NCBI GenBank assembly: GCA_029245955.1
Contig: JAQWOH010000049.1
Coordinates: 90,725-154,724 of the forward strand
Origin: Fuerstiella sp.
GTDB lineage: Bacteria; Planctomycetota; Planctomycetia; Planctomycetales; Planctomycetaceae
Direction: 5' to 3'
Length of the DNA: 64,000 nucleotides
Part shown: positions 37,184-45,838 of the stretch, in pieces
How positions within the stretch are numbered: position 1 is the stretch's first letter
Layout of the letters: each line of letters opens with the position of its first letter
Notes under the pieces: generated by a model
Told to the model about the DNA's origin: nothing
Databases searched by the model: none
What the model saw: only the letters and a program-made list of their open reading frames with translations
Made by a program: the position numbers and the translations under genes

Positions 37184-37430
37184 CCCATCGTCCCTGACGG
37201 TATTCTTGAGCGTCACACAGCCAGCCGTGCTGGTCATCCTGATCGCAACACGGTCTGACCGTGGTTTGTAGAGCAATCTGTGATGCACGGCCACTGATAC
37301 TGGCGATTTCAGCAGTTTTTCTGATGTTGCGTTCGTATCCGTGGCGCGTGTGGGATATCAATGCCGCTGACTAAGTGTGTAGAACTCGTTGTCTTTCACT
37401 CCGCCGCTTTCGACAGACCGCACAAATTAA

Positions 37431-38105
37431 GTGACTATTCTGACCTGCAGCTGTATCGGTTTTCTCGTGGGCGGAATTCCGTTCGGGTATCTCGTCGGCA
37501 GGCTGATTCTGCGGGACGATATTAGAAACCACGGCAGTGGCAACATCGGCGCGACCAACGTGGCCCGCGTGATTGGCTGGAAGTGGGGCTCACTGGTCCT
37601 GTTGCTTGATGCTCTGAAGGGGCTGTTGCCAACGTGGGGCGCCGTCTGCGTAGCTCAGAGGTACGAACCAGCTTCGATGCACGTGCATATAGCTGTGGCG
37701 ACGGGGCTCTGCGCAATTCTGGGACACATGTATCCTGTTTACCTGCAGCTTCGAGGCGGTAAGGGCGTGGCCACAGCTTTGGGGGTTGTTCTGATTCTGG
37801 CACCGAAAGCCATGCTGGTGGCTGCAGCGGTGTTTGCCGTCGTCGCCGGAATCACGCGTCTTGTCGCGTTGGGCTCAATTCTGGCCGCGCTGGCTTTCGG
37901 AGTTCTGCAGCTGTCGCTGATGGGCGGCTCAGCACTGGATGTCGCGAATCTGTCGTTGACGATCTTTGCGGTCGTCGTTCCGCTGCTGATTATCTGGCGA
38001 CACCGTGCCAATATCGTTCGGCTTACCAAAGGCACGGAGCTGACGGTAACCGCACCCGTGGCGGAGGACGAGATATCTGAGTCTGAACCGGGAGAAGGCG
38101 GATAA
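37431..38105 (+). CDS. plsY: Glycerol-3-phosphate acyltransferase PlsY
   Basis: A 224-residue multi-pass membrane enzyme that transfers the acyl group from acyl-phosphate to glycerol 3-phosphate, the first step of phospholipid synthesis. Conserved PlsY blocks are present: GGIPFGYLVGR at the first helix, GSGNIGATNVAR (about 36-47), GHMYPVYLQLRGGKGVAT (about 98-115), and IWRHRANIVRL near the end. Hydrophobic helices alternate as expected for five segments. Start is GTG 37431. The C-terminus has an extra acidic tail (EDEISESEPGEGG). Placed alone; a partner plsX is not in the window. Confidence 0.95.
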   Translation: MTILTCSCIGFLVGGIPFGYLVGRLILRDDIRNHGSGNIGATNVARVIGWKWGSLVLLLDALKGLLPTWGAVCVAQRYEPASMHVHIAVATGLCAILGHMYPVYLQLRGGKGVATALGVVLILAPKAMLVAAAVFAVVAGITRLVALGSILAALAFGVLQLSLMGGSALDVANLSLTIFAVVVPLLIIWRHRANIVRLTKGTELTVTAPVAEDEISESEPGEGG

Positions 38106-38290
38106 TCAGCGCACAGCAGCAGAGCAGGGTCCGTGATCAAAATTGCAGCTGAGCGGTGGCGAAAGTCGATACACTCCGGTGCAGCACGGTCTTGAGCAGA
38201 ATCCGCCTGCAGTACAGGGACACCCGCGGGATCGGGAATATGAAGGCCTGTGAGGCAGAAATCTGAACGACAGGACGATGGAAAGATACC

Positions 38291-39409
38291 GTGACTCAGT
38301 TTTCATTTCATCTGGACGCAACAGATCAGCACACCTCGGCACGAACTGGCCGGTGGGTGACTCCGCATGGTGTGGTGGATACGCCGGCCTTCATGCCTGT
38401 CGGGACGTTGGCCACGGTGAAGGGGCTGCTGCCGGATCAGCTTAGAGCTGTCGGTGCACAGATGGTCCTTTCCAACACGTATCACCTGGCGTTGAGACCA
38501 GGGGCTGAAGTTGTTCGTGAGCTGGGGGGCCTGCATCGTTTTATGGACTGGGACGGTCCCATCCTCACCGACAGCGGCGGTTTCCAGGTGTTCAGCCTCG
38601 CCCGTCTCAGGAAGCTGGACGACGAAAAGGCCGTATTTCGCTCACACATCGACGGCAGTTTGCTTGAATTGTCTCCGGAAAAGGCGATACAGATTCAGCA
38701 GGATCTGGGTGCGGACTGCATCATGTGCCTGGACGAATGTCCTCCTGCCAACGATGTCCTTGACAAAATCAGAGCCGCTGTGGACCGCACGACATTGTGG
38801 GCCCAACGTTGCCGAGACGCCCAGAAACGCGACGATCAGGCACTTTTTGGCATTGTTCAGGGCGGAATCAATGAGGAATTACGAACTCGGTCGGCGGCGG
38901 GGCTGGTGCCCATTGGATTCCCCGGGTACGCCGTGGGCGGCCTGAGTGTGGGTGAGGCTCCCGCTGATATGTACCGAACTCTGGATTTCACAGTTCCTCA
39001 GTTGCCCTGCGAAAAACCTCGTTATTTGATGGGAGTGGGGCGCCCTGAGGACATCGTTGAGGCCGTTTGTCGCGGAATTGATCTGTTTGATTGCGTCATG
39101 CCCACGCGAAACGGGCGAAATGCCATGGCCTTCACAAGCCAGGGGCCGGTGCGATTGAGGAACGCAGTGCACAGGAATGACGAGAGCCCTCTGGACCCGG
39201 AATGTGAATGTACCGCCTGCCAACGTTATTCACGAGCCTATCTGCGGCATCTGTTTGTGGCGAAAGAGATGCTGGGAGGCATTCTGGTGTCGCTTCACAA
39301 CCTTGCATTTTATCAGAAGCTGGTCCGAAACCTCCGAAATGCAGTAAACAACGGGACAGTCGCCGAGTTCCGTGCTAATCAGCTTGCTCGCTGGCAGACG
39401 CAGCCTTAG
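38291..39409 (+). CDS. tgt: tRNA-guanine transglycosylase (queuine/preQ1)
   Basis: A 372-residue TGT that replaces guanine 34 with preQ1 in GUN-anticodon tRNAs. The catalytic pocket is intact: Asp94 in LTDSGGFQVFS, LDECPP, GGLSVGE, and the nucleophile Asp within DCVMPTRNGRN. The zinc site C-E-C-T-A-C with a downstream His in SLHNLAFY is complete. Length is usual. Start is GTG 38291. It lies 166 bp upstream of yajC and secDF; the tgt-yajC-secDF order is the classical bacterial arrangement and supports all three calls. Confidence 0.97.
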   Translation: MTQFSFHLDATDQHTSARTGRWVTPHGVVDTPAFMPVGTLATVKGLLPDQLRAVGAQMVLSNTYHLALRPGAEVVRELGGLHRFMDWDGPILTDSGGFQVFSLARLRKLDDEKAVFRSHIDGSLLELSPEKAIQIQQDLGADCIMCLDECPPANDVLDKIRAAVDRTTLWAQRCRDAQKRDDQALFGIVQGGINEELRTRSAAGLVPIGFPGYAVGGLSVGEAPADMYRTLDFTVPQLPCEKPRYLMGVGRPEDIVEAVCRGIDLFDCVMPTRNGRNAMAFTSQGPVRLRNAVHRNDESPLDPECECTACQRYSRAYLRHLFVAKEMLGGILVSLHNLAFYQKLVRNLRNAVNNGTVAEFRANQLARWQTQP

Positions 39410-39575
39410 TATACCGCGTTTTTCCGGAAGTCGGTGGTTGGCCTGAAGATCGGTCCAGTCAACGACGACTTTGGATGGGACATCCGTGCTCGCGGAATGA
39501 GATGACACGTCGTCTTCTCATCCTGACAGTTTGCTCGGGTGCCGTGCCTGTACAAGCCTGGTTTGGAAAAGCTAC

Positions 39576-39965
39576 GTGAAATCTATTGGGCTGAATTCTG
39601 CATTTCTTGATGTTCTTACGTTCGCTCAGGATGGGGCGGCACCTCCGGGTGGCGCAGGCGGTGGCAACGGTGCTCCCGCAAACCCGCTGGTCGAACTGGC
39701 CCCGATGCTGATGATGTTCGCGGTGCTGTTTTACTTCATCGTGATGCGACCTCAGCAACGAGAACGAAAAAAACGGGAGGATCTGCTGGGGCAGTTGAAG
39801 AAGAACGACAAGGTTCTGACCGTTGGTGGCATCATCGGCACCATTGCAGATCTTTCGAACGATGGATCGAGAGTGACGCTAAGAGTGGACGATGGAACTC
39901 GAATTAAGTTCACACGCAGCAGTATTCAGGGACCGTACTCTGAGAACGCTGAGGCAGAGGCCTGA
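39576..39965 (+). CDS. yajC: Sec translocon accessory protein YajC
   Basis: About 129 residues. A Gly/Ala/Pro-rich N-terminal stretch (APPGGAGGGNGAPAN) precedes a single membrane helix (LAPMLMMFAVLFYFIVMRP). The YajC-typical cytoplasmic part follows: QQRERKKREDLLGQLKKND and VLTVGGIIGTI. YajC associates with SecDF in the inner membrane. GTG 39576 is chosen as start because GGAAAAG precedes it; the frame is open upstream to a TTG at 39531, which would add residues without a ribosome site. It lies directly before secDF. Confidence 0.93.
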   Translation: MKSIGLNSAFLDVLTFAQDGAAPPGGAGGGNGAPANPLVELAPMLMMFAVLFYFIVMRPQQRERKKREDLLGQLKKNDKVLTVGGIIGTIADLSNDGSRVTLRVDDGTRIKFTRSSIQGPYSENAEAEA

Positions 39966-40140
39966 TCTCATGGGCGTTCGACTGGCTCGTACCGGCAGAA
40001 TTGTGGTCCGGTGATGATCTAAAACTGGTGGCCAATACGGTCATCTCATTTTTATTTTCTACATGCCTGGTGACTGTGAAGGTCGCCGGAAATCAGAGCG
40101 CAGTCCGACAGACTGCCGCAACGTTCAGGAATCATCTCAG

Positions 40141-43100
40141 ATGTTTGATATGTTCACAGGAGTCTTGACGCTGGCCGTGCAGGAAGGCGAAGCAGCCGCT
40201 GAAGGTGCTGCTGAAGCCGCCGCCCCTGCCGCAGAGGCTGCCAATATTGGCGGTGGCACTGCGTTTGCGATCTTCGTTACCGGACTCATTGGTGCGTTTA
40301 TCCTTGGCGCCTTTCTTGCCAAGGCCATGAAGGTGACCGACTGGGGATTTCGCTTCGGCGTTTGTCTGGCCGCACTGGCGATCGGCGTGATGCCGTTCAT
40401 GGTCAGGGCCCTCAACGGTGAGACTCTGGGCCAGGGTATTCGCCTGGGGATCGACCTTGCCGGAGGCACGAACATGGTGTTTCAGGTGATGGAGACCAAA
40501 GAGAAGCCACTCACCGATGAAGTCATGGAAAAGATGGTTGGTGCCGTCATCAAGAGAATCAATCCGTCCGGCACCGCGGAAATCACCGTTCGCCGAGTTG
40601 GCAAGGATCGGATCGAAGTCATCGTGCCGGGCAAAGATGCACAGACCGTCAATGATATCAAACGGCGCATCACAAAACTCGGAAGCCTCCAGTTTTTCAT
40701 TACCGCCAGTCGATGGTTCGACAGTGAAATTATCAGTCAGGCAAAGGATCTCAGTTTAGATGACGACAAGCTGCTGAATGCTTCTAAAGAGGTGATCGCA
40801 AGGTGGATGCCTGTCTTCGAAAAGGACAAAGATCCACAAGTCACGATCACTGACCCCGGAGATACGGCTTTCGAAGCAGATGAGCGAGCCTCGTTGTCCG
40901 ACGTTGATGAGGCCAACGAATCTGCTGATGTTAAGACAAAAGCCCAATATACATTTCTGCAGCACAGCGATGCCGTTGGTCGGGACGTGGAATTGCTGCG
41001 AACTCGTGACGGTGTGGTCGAGAAATACAAATCTCGTCAATACCTCGTGCTGGTGGACCCTGAAGAACAATGGGTGACCGGCGAATATCTGAAGCAGGCC
41101 AGTTGGGGTGTTGACCCGCAGAGCGGCGGGCAGATTGTCACTTTTCGCTTCAACACCCGTGGAGCATTCCTGTTCAGTCGACTGACCAGCAGGCACCTAC
41201 CACAGCCTGGCAAGCCTAAACGCGGGCTGGGAATCGTTCTTGACGATCATCTGTACAGCGCGCCGGTCATCAATTCGACAATCAGCGAAAACGGGCAGAT
41301 CGAGGGTAACTTTACGGTAGCAGAAGTTCGCGAACTAACGGGTGTCCTGAATGCCGGTGCATTGCACGTGCCAATCAACCCGAAGCCGCTCAGCGAAGCA
41401 ACCGTTGACCCGACTCTGGGTGAAGATGTGAGTAAGAAAGGTGTCCTGGCCATCATGGCCGCTGCCATCGTCGTCGTCCTGTTCATGCTCGCGTATTATC
41501 GTTTTGCCGGGATCGTGGCAGTGATCTGCCTGTTCCTGAACCTGGTACTGGTACTCACAATCATGATGGCAGTCGATGCCACGTTCACTTTGCCCGGGCT
41601 GGCTGGTCTGGTTCTGACGATCGGTATGGCGGTCGACGCAAATGTTTTGATCTTCGAACGTATGCGAGAAGAGACCAACAGGGGGTCGAGCCTGCGAATG
41701 GCGATCCAGAACGGATTCAGTAAGGCATTTACAACCATTGTGGATGCCAACGTGACCACGTTAATTACGGCCGTCATTCTGTACATGATCGGCACGGAAG
41801 TCGTGAAGGGATTTGCCGTCTCGCTGTTCATCGGCATCCTCATGAGCATGTTTACCGCCCTGTACGTCGGACGAGTGATCTTTGACGTGGCTGAGAAAAA
41901 ACGGTGGATTACGAAGCTGAACATGTTCAGCATTGTTGGCACGACGCAGTGGAATTTCCTGGCCAGGCGTCGCCTGTGTGCCTTCATTTCGTGTGTTCTG
42001 ATCGCCGGCGGACTGGCCGCATTCTTTTCTCGCGGTGAAAATAGTTACGACATCGACTTCACTGGTGGGACCATGGTGACCTTCCAACTGACTGAGTCGG
42101 CCGAGACGGAATCGGTGCACGGTCTACTGAAAGAACAGTTCACAGACAACTTTACCCTGGAACGTCTGACACTCGTCGGAGCCGACGGGATGTCGGACAG
42201 CAAGCATTTCCGGTTACGTACCACGGAAAGTGATAACGAAGAAAACGCGGCAGAGGAGGAGTCTGCGGAAGAACGTGTTCGTGTCATGGTTGATGAGGCC
42301 TTCAACGGACAGACTGCAATGAAGCTGCGGAAGGTTTCAATGGAGCACAGCGGATTGACTCCATTCGCAATCGCCGAAGATGACGACTCAGCGCAGGCCA
42401 TGCAGTACAAGCGGTTTAATGGTGGTCACACAGCCACCATCAGTCTGTCCACTGAAGGGCAGTCCACGGAAGTTGCCATGGGGACCATTTCCGACATGCT
42501 GGCCGATGAAATCGAGAAGATCGGTTTGCCCGAAAATTCCACCTATCCGGACCCGGAAGCTGTCTTTGCGGTAGAAGGTCTCAAAGGATCAGGGCTGAAT
42601 GCCGTGGGGCAGGAGGTTCAGAAATTCAGTGAGGTGACCGTTCGTGGTACGTCGGATCTTACAGAGGGAGACTTTATAATCGCACTCGGCGAGATGAAGA
42701 AGAAGTTGGACAGCCGGCCTCTGTTTGATGAAGTCAACACGTTCGCCAGCGCTGTGGCCCGCGAAATGAAGACTTCCGCGATCATGGCAATCATTATCAG
42801 CCTGCTGGCCATCGTGGCCTATATCTGGGTGCGGTTCCAGAAGATCACATTCGGACTGGCCGCTGTCGTTGCCCTGGTGCATGACGTACTGATCGTGCTG
42901 GGGCTGATGGCACTGGCGTCCTACCTGAGCGGCAACCCAATTGGCGATGCTCTGTTACTGAATGATTTTCGCATCAACCTTCCAATGGTGGCGGCGTTTC
43001 TGACTGTCGTCGGATATTCATTGAACGACACGATTGTGGTGTTTGACCGCATCCGTGAGGTCCGTGGAAAGAACCCGGGGCTGACGGACGAGATCGTGAA

Positions 43101-43311
43101 CACGTCACTGAATCAGACTTTGTCCAGGACGCTGCTGACATCGTTAACAACGTTCTTCGTTGTGATCATTCTGTACGTATTCGGTGGCGAAGGAATTCAC
43201 GGCTTCGCGTTTTGTCTGACGCTGGGTGTGATTGTCGGCACCTATAGTTCCATCTACGTGGCAAGCCCTGTGCTTGTCTGGCTGATGAATCGCGACACCA
43301 CGACCGCATAA
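40141..43311 (+). CDS. secDF: Fused protein translocase SecD-SecF
   Basis: About 1,056 residues in one chain combining SecD and SecF, which use the proton gradient to help protein export. The SecD part has IDLAGGTNMVF (about 132-142), a large periplasmic P1 region, and TM4-type GLVLTIGMAVDANVLIFERMRE. The SecF part begins near residue 640 with its own helix, YDIDFTGGTMVTFQL, and ends with VVGYSLNDTIVVFDRIRE. An additional pair of hydrophobic segments with an Ala/Glu-rich stretch (EGEAAAEGAAEAAAPAAEA) precedes SecD. ATG 40141 has AGGAA upstream; the frame is open to 40063. Fused SecDF is known in several phyla including planctomycetes. Confidence 0.96.
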   Translation: MFDMFTGVLTLAVQEGEAAAEGAAEAAAPAAEAANIGGGTAFAIFVTGLIGAFILGAFLAKAMKVTDWGFRFGVCLAALAIGVMPFMVRALNGETLGQGIRLGIDLAGGTNMVFQVMETKEKPLTDEVMEKMVGAVIKRINPSGTAEITVRRVGKDRIEVIVPGKDAQTVNDIKRRITKLGSLQFFITASRWFDSEIISQAKDLSLDDDKLLNASKEVIARWMPVFEKDKDPQVTITDPGDTAFEADERASLSDVDEANESADVKTKAQYTFLQHSDAVGRDVELLRTRDGVVEKYKSRQYLVLVDPEEQWVTGEYLKQASWGVDPQSGGQIVTFRFNTRGAFLFSRLTSRHLPQPGKPKRGLGIVLDDHLYSAPVINSTISENGQIEGNFTVAEVRELTGVLNAGALHVPINPKPLSEATVDPTLGEDVSKKGVLAIMAAAIVVVLFMLAYYRFAGIVAVICLFLNLVLVLTIMMAVDATFTLPGLAGLVLTIGMAVDANVLIFERMREETNRGSSLRMAIQNGFSKAFTTIVDANVTTLITAVILYMIGTEVVKGFAVSLFIGILMSMFTALYVGRVIFDVAEKKRWITKLNMFSIVGTTQWNFLARRRLCAFISCVLIAGGLAAFFSRGENSYDIDFTGGTMVTFQLTESAETESVHGLLKEQFTDNFTLERLTLVGADGMSDSKHFRLRTTESDNEENAAEEESAEERVRVMVDEAFNGQTAMKLRKVSMEHSGLTPFAIAEDDDSAQAMQYKRFNGGHTATISLSTEGQSTEVAMGTISDMLADEIEKIGLPENSTYPDPEAVFAVEGLKGSGLNAVGQEVQKFSEVTVRGTSDLTEGDFIIALGEMKKKLDSRPLFDEVNTFASAVAREMKTSAIMAIIISLLAIVAYIWVRFQKITFGLAAVVALVHDVLIVLGLMALASYLSGNPIGDALLLNDFRINLPMVAAFLTVVGYSLNDTIVVFDRIREVRGKNPGLTDEIVNTSLNQTLSRTLLTSLTTFFVVIILYVFGGEGIHGFAFCLTLGVIVGTYSSIYVASPVLVWLMNRDTTTA

Positions 43312-43333
43312 CAGTCTGCTCCGGAAGACCTGA

Positions 43334-45295
43334 ATGACTGAATCGGGTTCTGCCGCGTGGAGTGCTGCGGACGCCGCTGAACTCTATGAAGTTGCCCGCT
43401 GGGGCGATGGCTATTTCTCGGTTGAGACCAACGGCAATCTGTTGGTCCACCCGGATCGTAACCCCGATCGTTCAATCGATCTGAAGAAATTAATCGACCG
43501 ACTTCAGCTGCGCGGCATCGACGTTCCCGTATTGCTGCGATTCAATGGCATCATTCGCGACCGACTGAAGGCTCTGAACGACGCCTTCGCCAGTGCAACC
43601 AGCGAGTACGGTTACACGGGAACATACTCGTGCGTGTATCCGATTAAGGTGAATCAACAGCGCGAGGTCGTCGAGAAAGTCATTGAGTGCGGACGCGAGT
43701 TCGGGTTCGGTCTGGAGGCCGGAAGCAAACCCGAGCTTCTGGCAGTCGTGGCCATGACGGAAGCTCAGACGCCGATCATCTGCAACGGCTTCAAGGACGC
43801 TGAATATATAGAAATGGCGCTGCTGGCGCAAAAGGTGGGGCGGCATGTCATTCCGGTGGTGGAAAAGTACACGGAACTCGAACTGATTCTGCGTTGTGCA
43901 CAGAGAATCGGGGTGCGACCGGTGCTGGGTGTACGAGTCAAGCTGGCCTCGCGGGGCGCCGGCCGATGGCAGTCCTCAGGAGGTTACCGGTCCAAGTTCG
44001 GACTGCGAGTCAACGAAATACTCAACGCGCTGGAGCACTTGAAGTCATGTGGCATGGAAGATTGTCTTCAGTTGCTGCACTTTCACCTGGGCAGTCAAAT
44101 CACAAATATTCGTCAGTTGAAGGCGGCTCTGAATGAAGGCTCCCGTGTCTACACGGATCTTGTAAATCGCGGCGCGGGCCTGAAGTATCTGGATGTCGGC
44201 GGCGGACTGGGCGTGGACTACGATGGTTCGCAGACGGACAGCGAATCCAGCATGAACTACACACTCGCTGAGTACGCTCGTGACGTCGTTTACCACATTC
44301 AAACGGTGTGCGACGACGCAACGGTGCCTCATCCCCACATCATCTCTGAGAGTGGTCGAGCCGTTTCTGCATTTCACAGCGTTTTGGTGTTCAGTGTTCT
44401 AGGTGTGTCTCAACAGGGCCGCGAAGAACCCCAGGGAGATCTGGTTCCGCCCGCCGACGCACCACAACCTGTCCACGATCTGTATGAGAGTTACACCGAA
44501 CTGACGCAGCGCAATGTTCTGGAAAGTTACCACGACGCTCAGAATGCTATTGAACTGGCAATGACGTTATTCGCGACAGGTCATCTGCCACTGGAACAGC
44601 GCTGCCTTGCGGAGAGCCTGTACTTTTCCATCTGTCATCGCATCTGGACGCTGACCGGTTCGATGGAATACGTGCCGGAAGAACTCGAGGCACTCGACCG
44701 ATTGTTGTCCGACAACTACTTCTGCAACTTCTCGTTGTTTCGGTCGATACCGGACTCCTGGGCTATCAAGCAGCTGTTTCCCGTCATGCCCATTCACCGT
44801 TTGGGCGAACAGCCGAAACGCCACGCCGTGCTAAGTGATATGACGTGCGACTCTGATGGAAAGATCGACCAGTTTATCAGTCGACGTGATGCCAAACGTA
44901 CGCTGCTTTTGCATGAATTCGATGGCACTCCGTACTACATTGGGACCTTTCTGGTGGGAGCCTACCAGGAGATTCTCGGTGATCTGCACAATCTTTTTGG
45001 CGACACCAACGCCGTGCACTTGGATATTTCAGGCACCGGTGAGGTCACGCTGGATACGATTCTGAAAGGCCAGACAATCAGCGAAGTACTCGAACATGTT
45101 CAGATTAACGGACGTGACCTGATTCACCGTCTGCAGCTCGTGGTCGACACAGCAGTCCGCACCGGCCGAATTGACGACGCACAGGCCGCGGAATTCGTCC
45201 GCTGTTATCAGCACGCTTTAAGCGGATACACATATCTGGACGAGCCGGGACTCGACCGATTGTCCGATGCCGAACCGATCGATGATACTCCTTGA
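43334..45295 (+). CDS. speA: Biosynthetic arginine decarboxylase SpeA
   Basis: A 653-residue PLP enzyme (alanine racemase fold III) that converts arginine to agmatine, the first step of the agmatine route to putrescine and longer polyamines. The PLP lysine is Lys105 in VYPIKVNQ. LLHFHLGSQI and LDVGGGLGVDYDG carry the phosphate-binding region; the C-terminal part contains ESYHD and SLFRSIPDSWAI, as in SpeA. Length matches the family (about 630-660). It begins 22 bp after secDF, so it may be co-transcribed, although the functional link is unclear. No agmatinase or agmatine deiminase gene is in the window. Confidence 0.96.
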   Translation: MTESGSAAWSAADAAELYEVARWGDGYFSVETNGNLLVHPDRNPDRSIDLKKLIDRLQLRGIDVPVLLRFNGIIRDRLKALNDAFASATSEYGYTGTYSCVYPIKVNQQREVVEKVIECGREFGFGLEAGSKPELLAVVAMTEAQTPIICNGFKDAEYIEMALLAQKVGRHVIPVVEKYTELELILRCAQRIGVRPVLGVRVKLASRGAGRWQSSGGYRSKFGLRVNEILNALEHLKSCGMEDCLQLLHFHLGSQITNIRQLKAALNEGSRVYTDLVNRGAGLKYLDVGGGLGVDYDGSQTDSESSMNYTLAEYARDVVYHIQTVCDDATVPHPHIISESGRAVSAFHSVLVFSVLGVSQQGREEPQGDLVPPADAPQPVHDLYESYTELTQRNVLESYHDAQNAIELAMTLFATGHLPLEQRCLAESLYFSICHRIWTLTGSMEYVPEELEALDRLLSDNYFCNFSLFRSIPDSWAIKQLFPVMPIHRLGEQPKRHAVLSDMTCDSDGKIDQFISRRDAKRTLLLHEFDGTPYYIGTFLVGAYQEILGDLHNLFGDTNAVHLDISGTGEVTLDTILKGQTISEVLEHVQINGRDLIHRLQLVVDTAVRTGRIDDAQAAEFVRCYQHALSGYTYLDEPGLDRLSDAEPIDDTP

Positions 45296-45838
45296 AGTTG
45301 TCTGAAATGGTGTGTTGGCACGCAGCGTGACGCTCGGCTTTGCAGCTTTCTGATTCCATGTTCTCAGACGTGCGCAGATCTGATGAAAGAGTATATTCGC
45401 TGACAAGGATAAGTCAGCAAATGCGGGTGCGTGCTGCGGGTGTGGCCCGCTTCGTAGACGACAGTCTGGTGTCCGTGACCAGGCTGTTTGGGTTGATTTA
45501 AAACATTTTATGGTAAAGGGTTGCGACATATTCGTGTTTTCGCGATTTGACTCTGCTGACACCGGCGCGTAGGCTTGATTACTCAGTCATAGCGTTCTGT
45601 TCTTCCTTTTTAGTGCAGCCTTGCTGACTGAGTAAGACCGATTCAAAATGACCCTGGAGACATTAACAATTTCTTACGCGACCTGCTTTCTTCCGGTGTC
45701 CATACCCAGAAGGAAGGGTGTCTTTGCATTGACCTAGACTGCCTGGAAATCTGAAAGCCAGATCGCCTCATTGCGACACCACGACCCGTCGCTTCGCACT
45801 GCGAAGCCACCGTTCGTGCTCTGAAAGTGAGGTGTGTA
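45296..45838. other. Regulatory gap upstream of the fatty-acid degradation cluster
   Basis: A 543-bp non-coding stretch. It contains a perfect 11-bp inverted repeat, TTACTCAGTCA (45579-45589) and TGACTGAGTAA (45625-45635), with 35 bp between, and an AT-rich segment around 45497-45520. No ORF of note was seen. The position suggests the promoter and operator of the acyl-CoA ligase operon. Confidence 0.45.
45579..45635. promoter_or_regulatory. 11-bp inverted repeat, candidate operator
   Basis: TTACTCAGTCA and its exact reverse complement TGACTGAGTAA are separated by 35 bp, about 205 bp before the acyl-CoA ligase start. The half-site is partly symmetric (TGACT..AGTAA). It could bind two dimers of a regulator, or fold in RNA; no regulator gene lies beside it. 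Confidence 0.4.

Noticed and set aside
45310..45330. TTGGCAC-containing stretch after speA as a sigma-54 promoter
   Set aside because: The -12 GC is missing at the required spacing (GTGAC in place of TTGCW).
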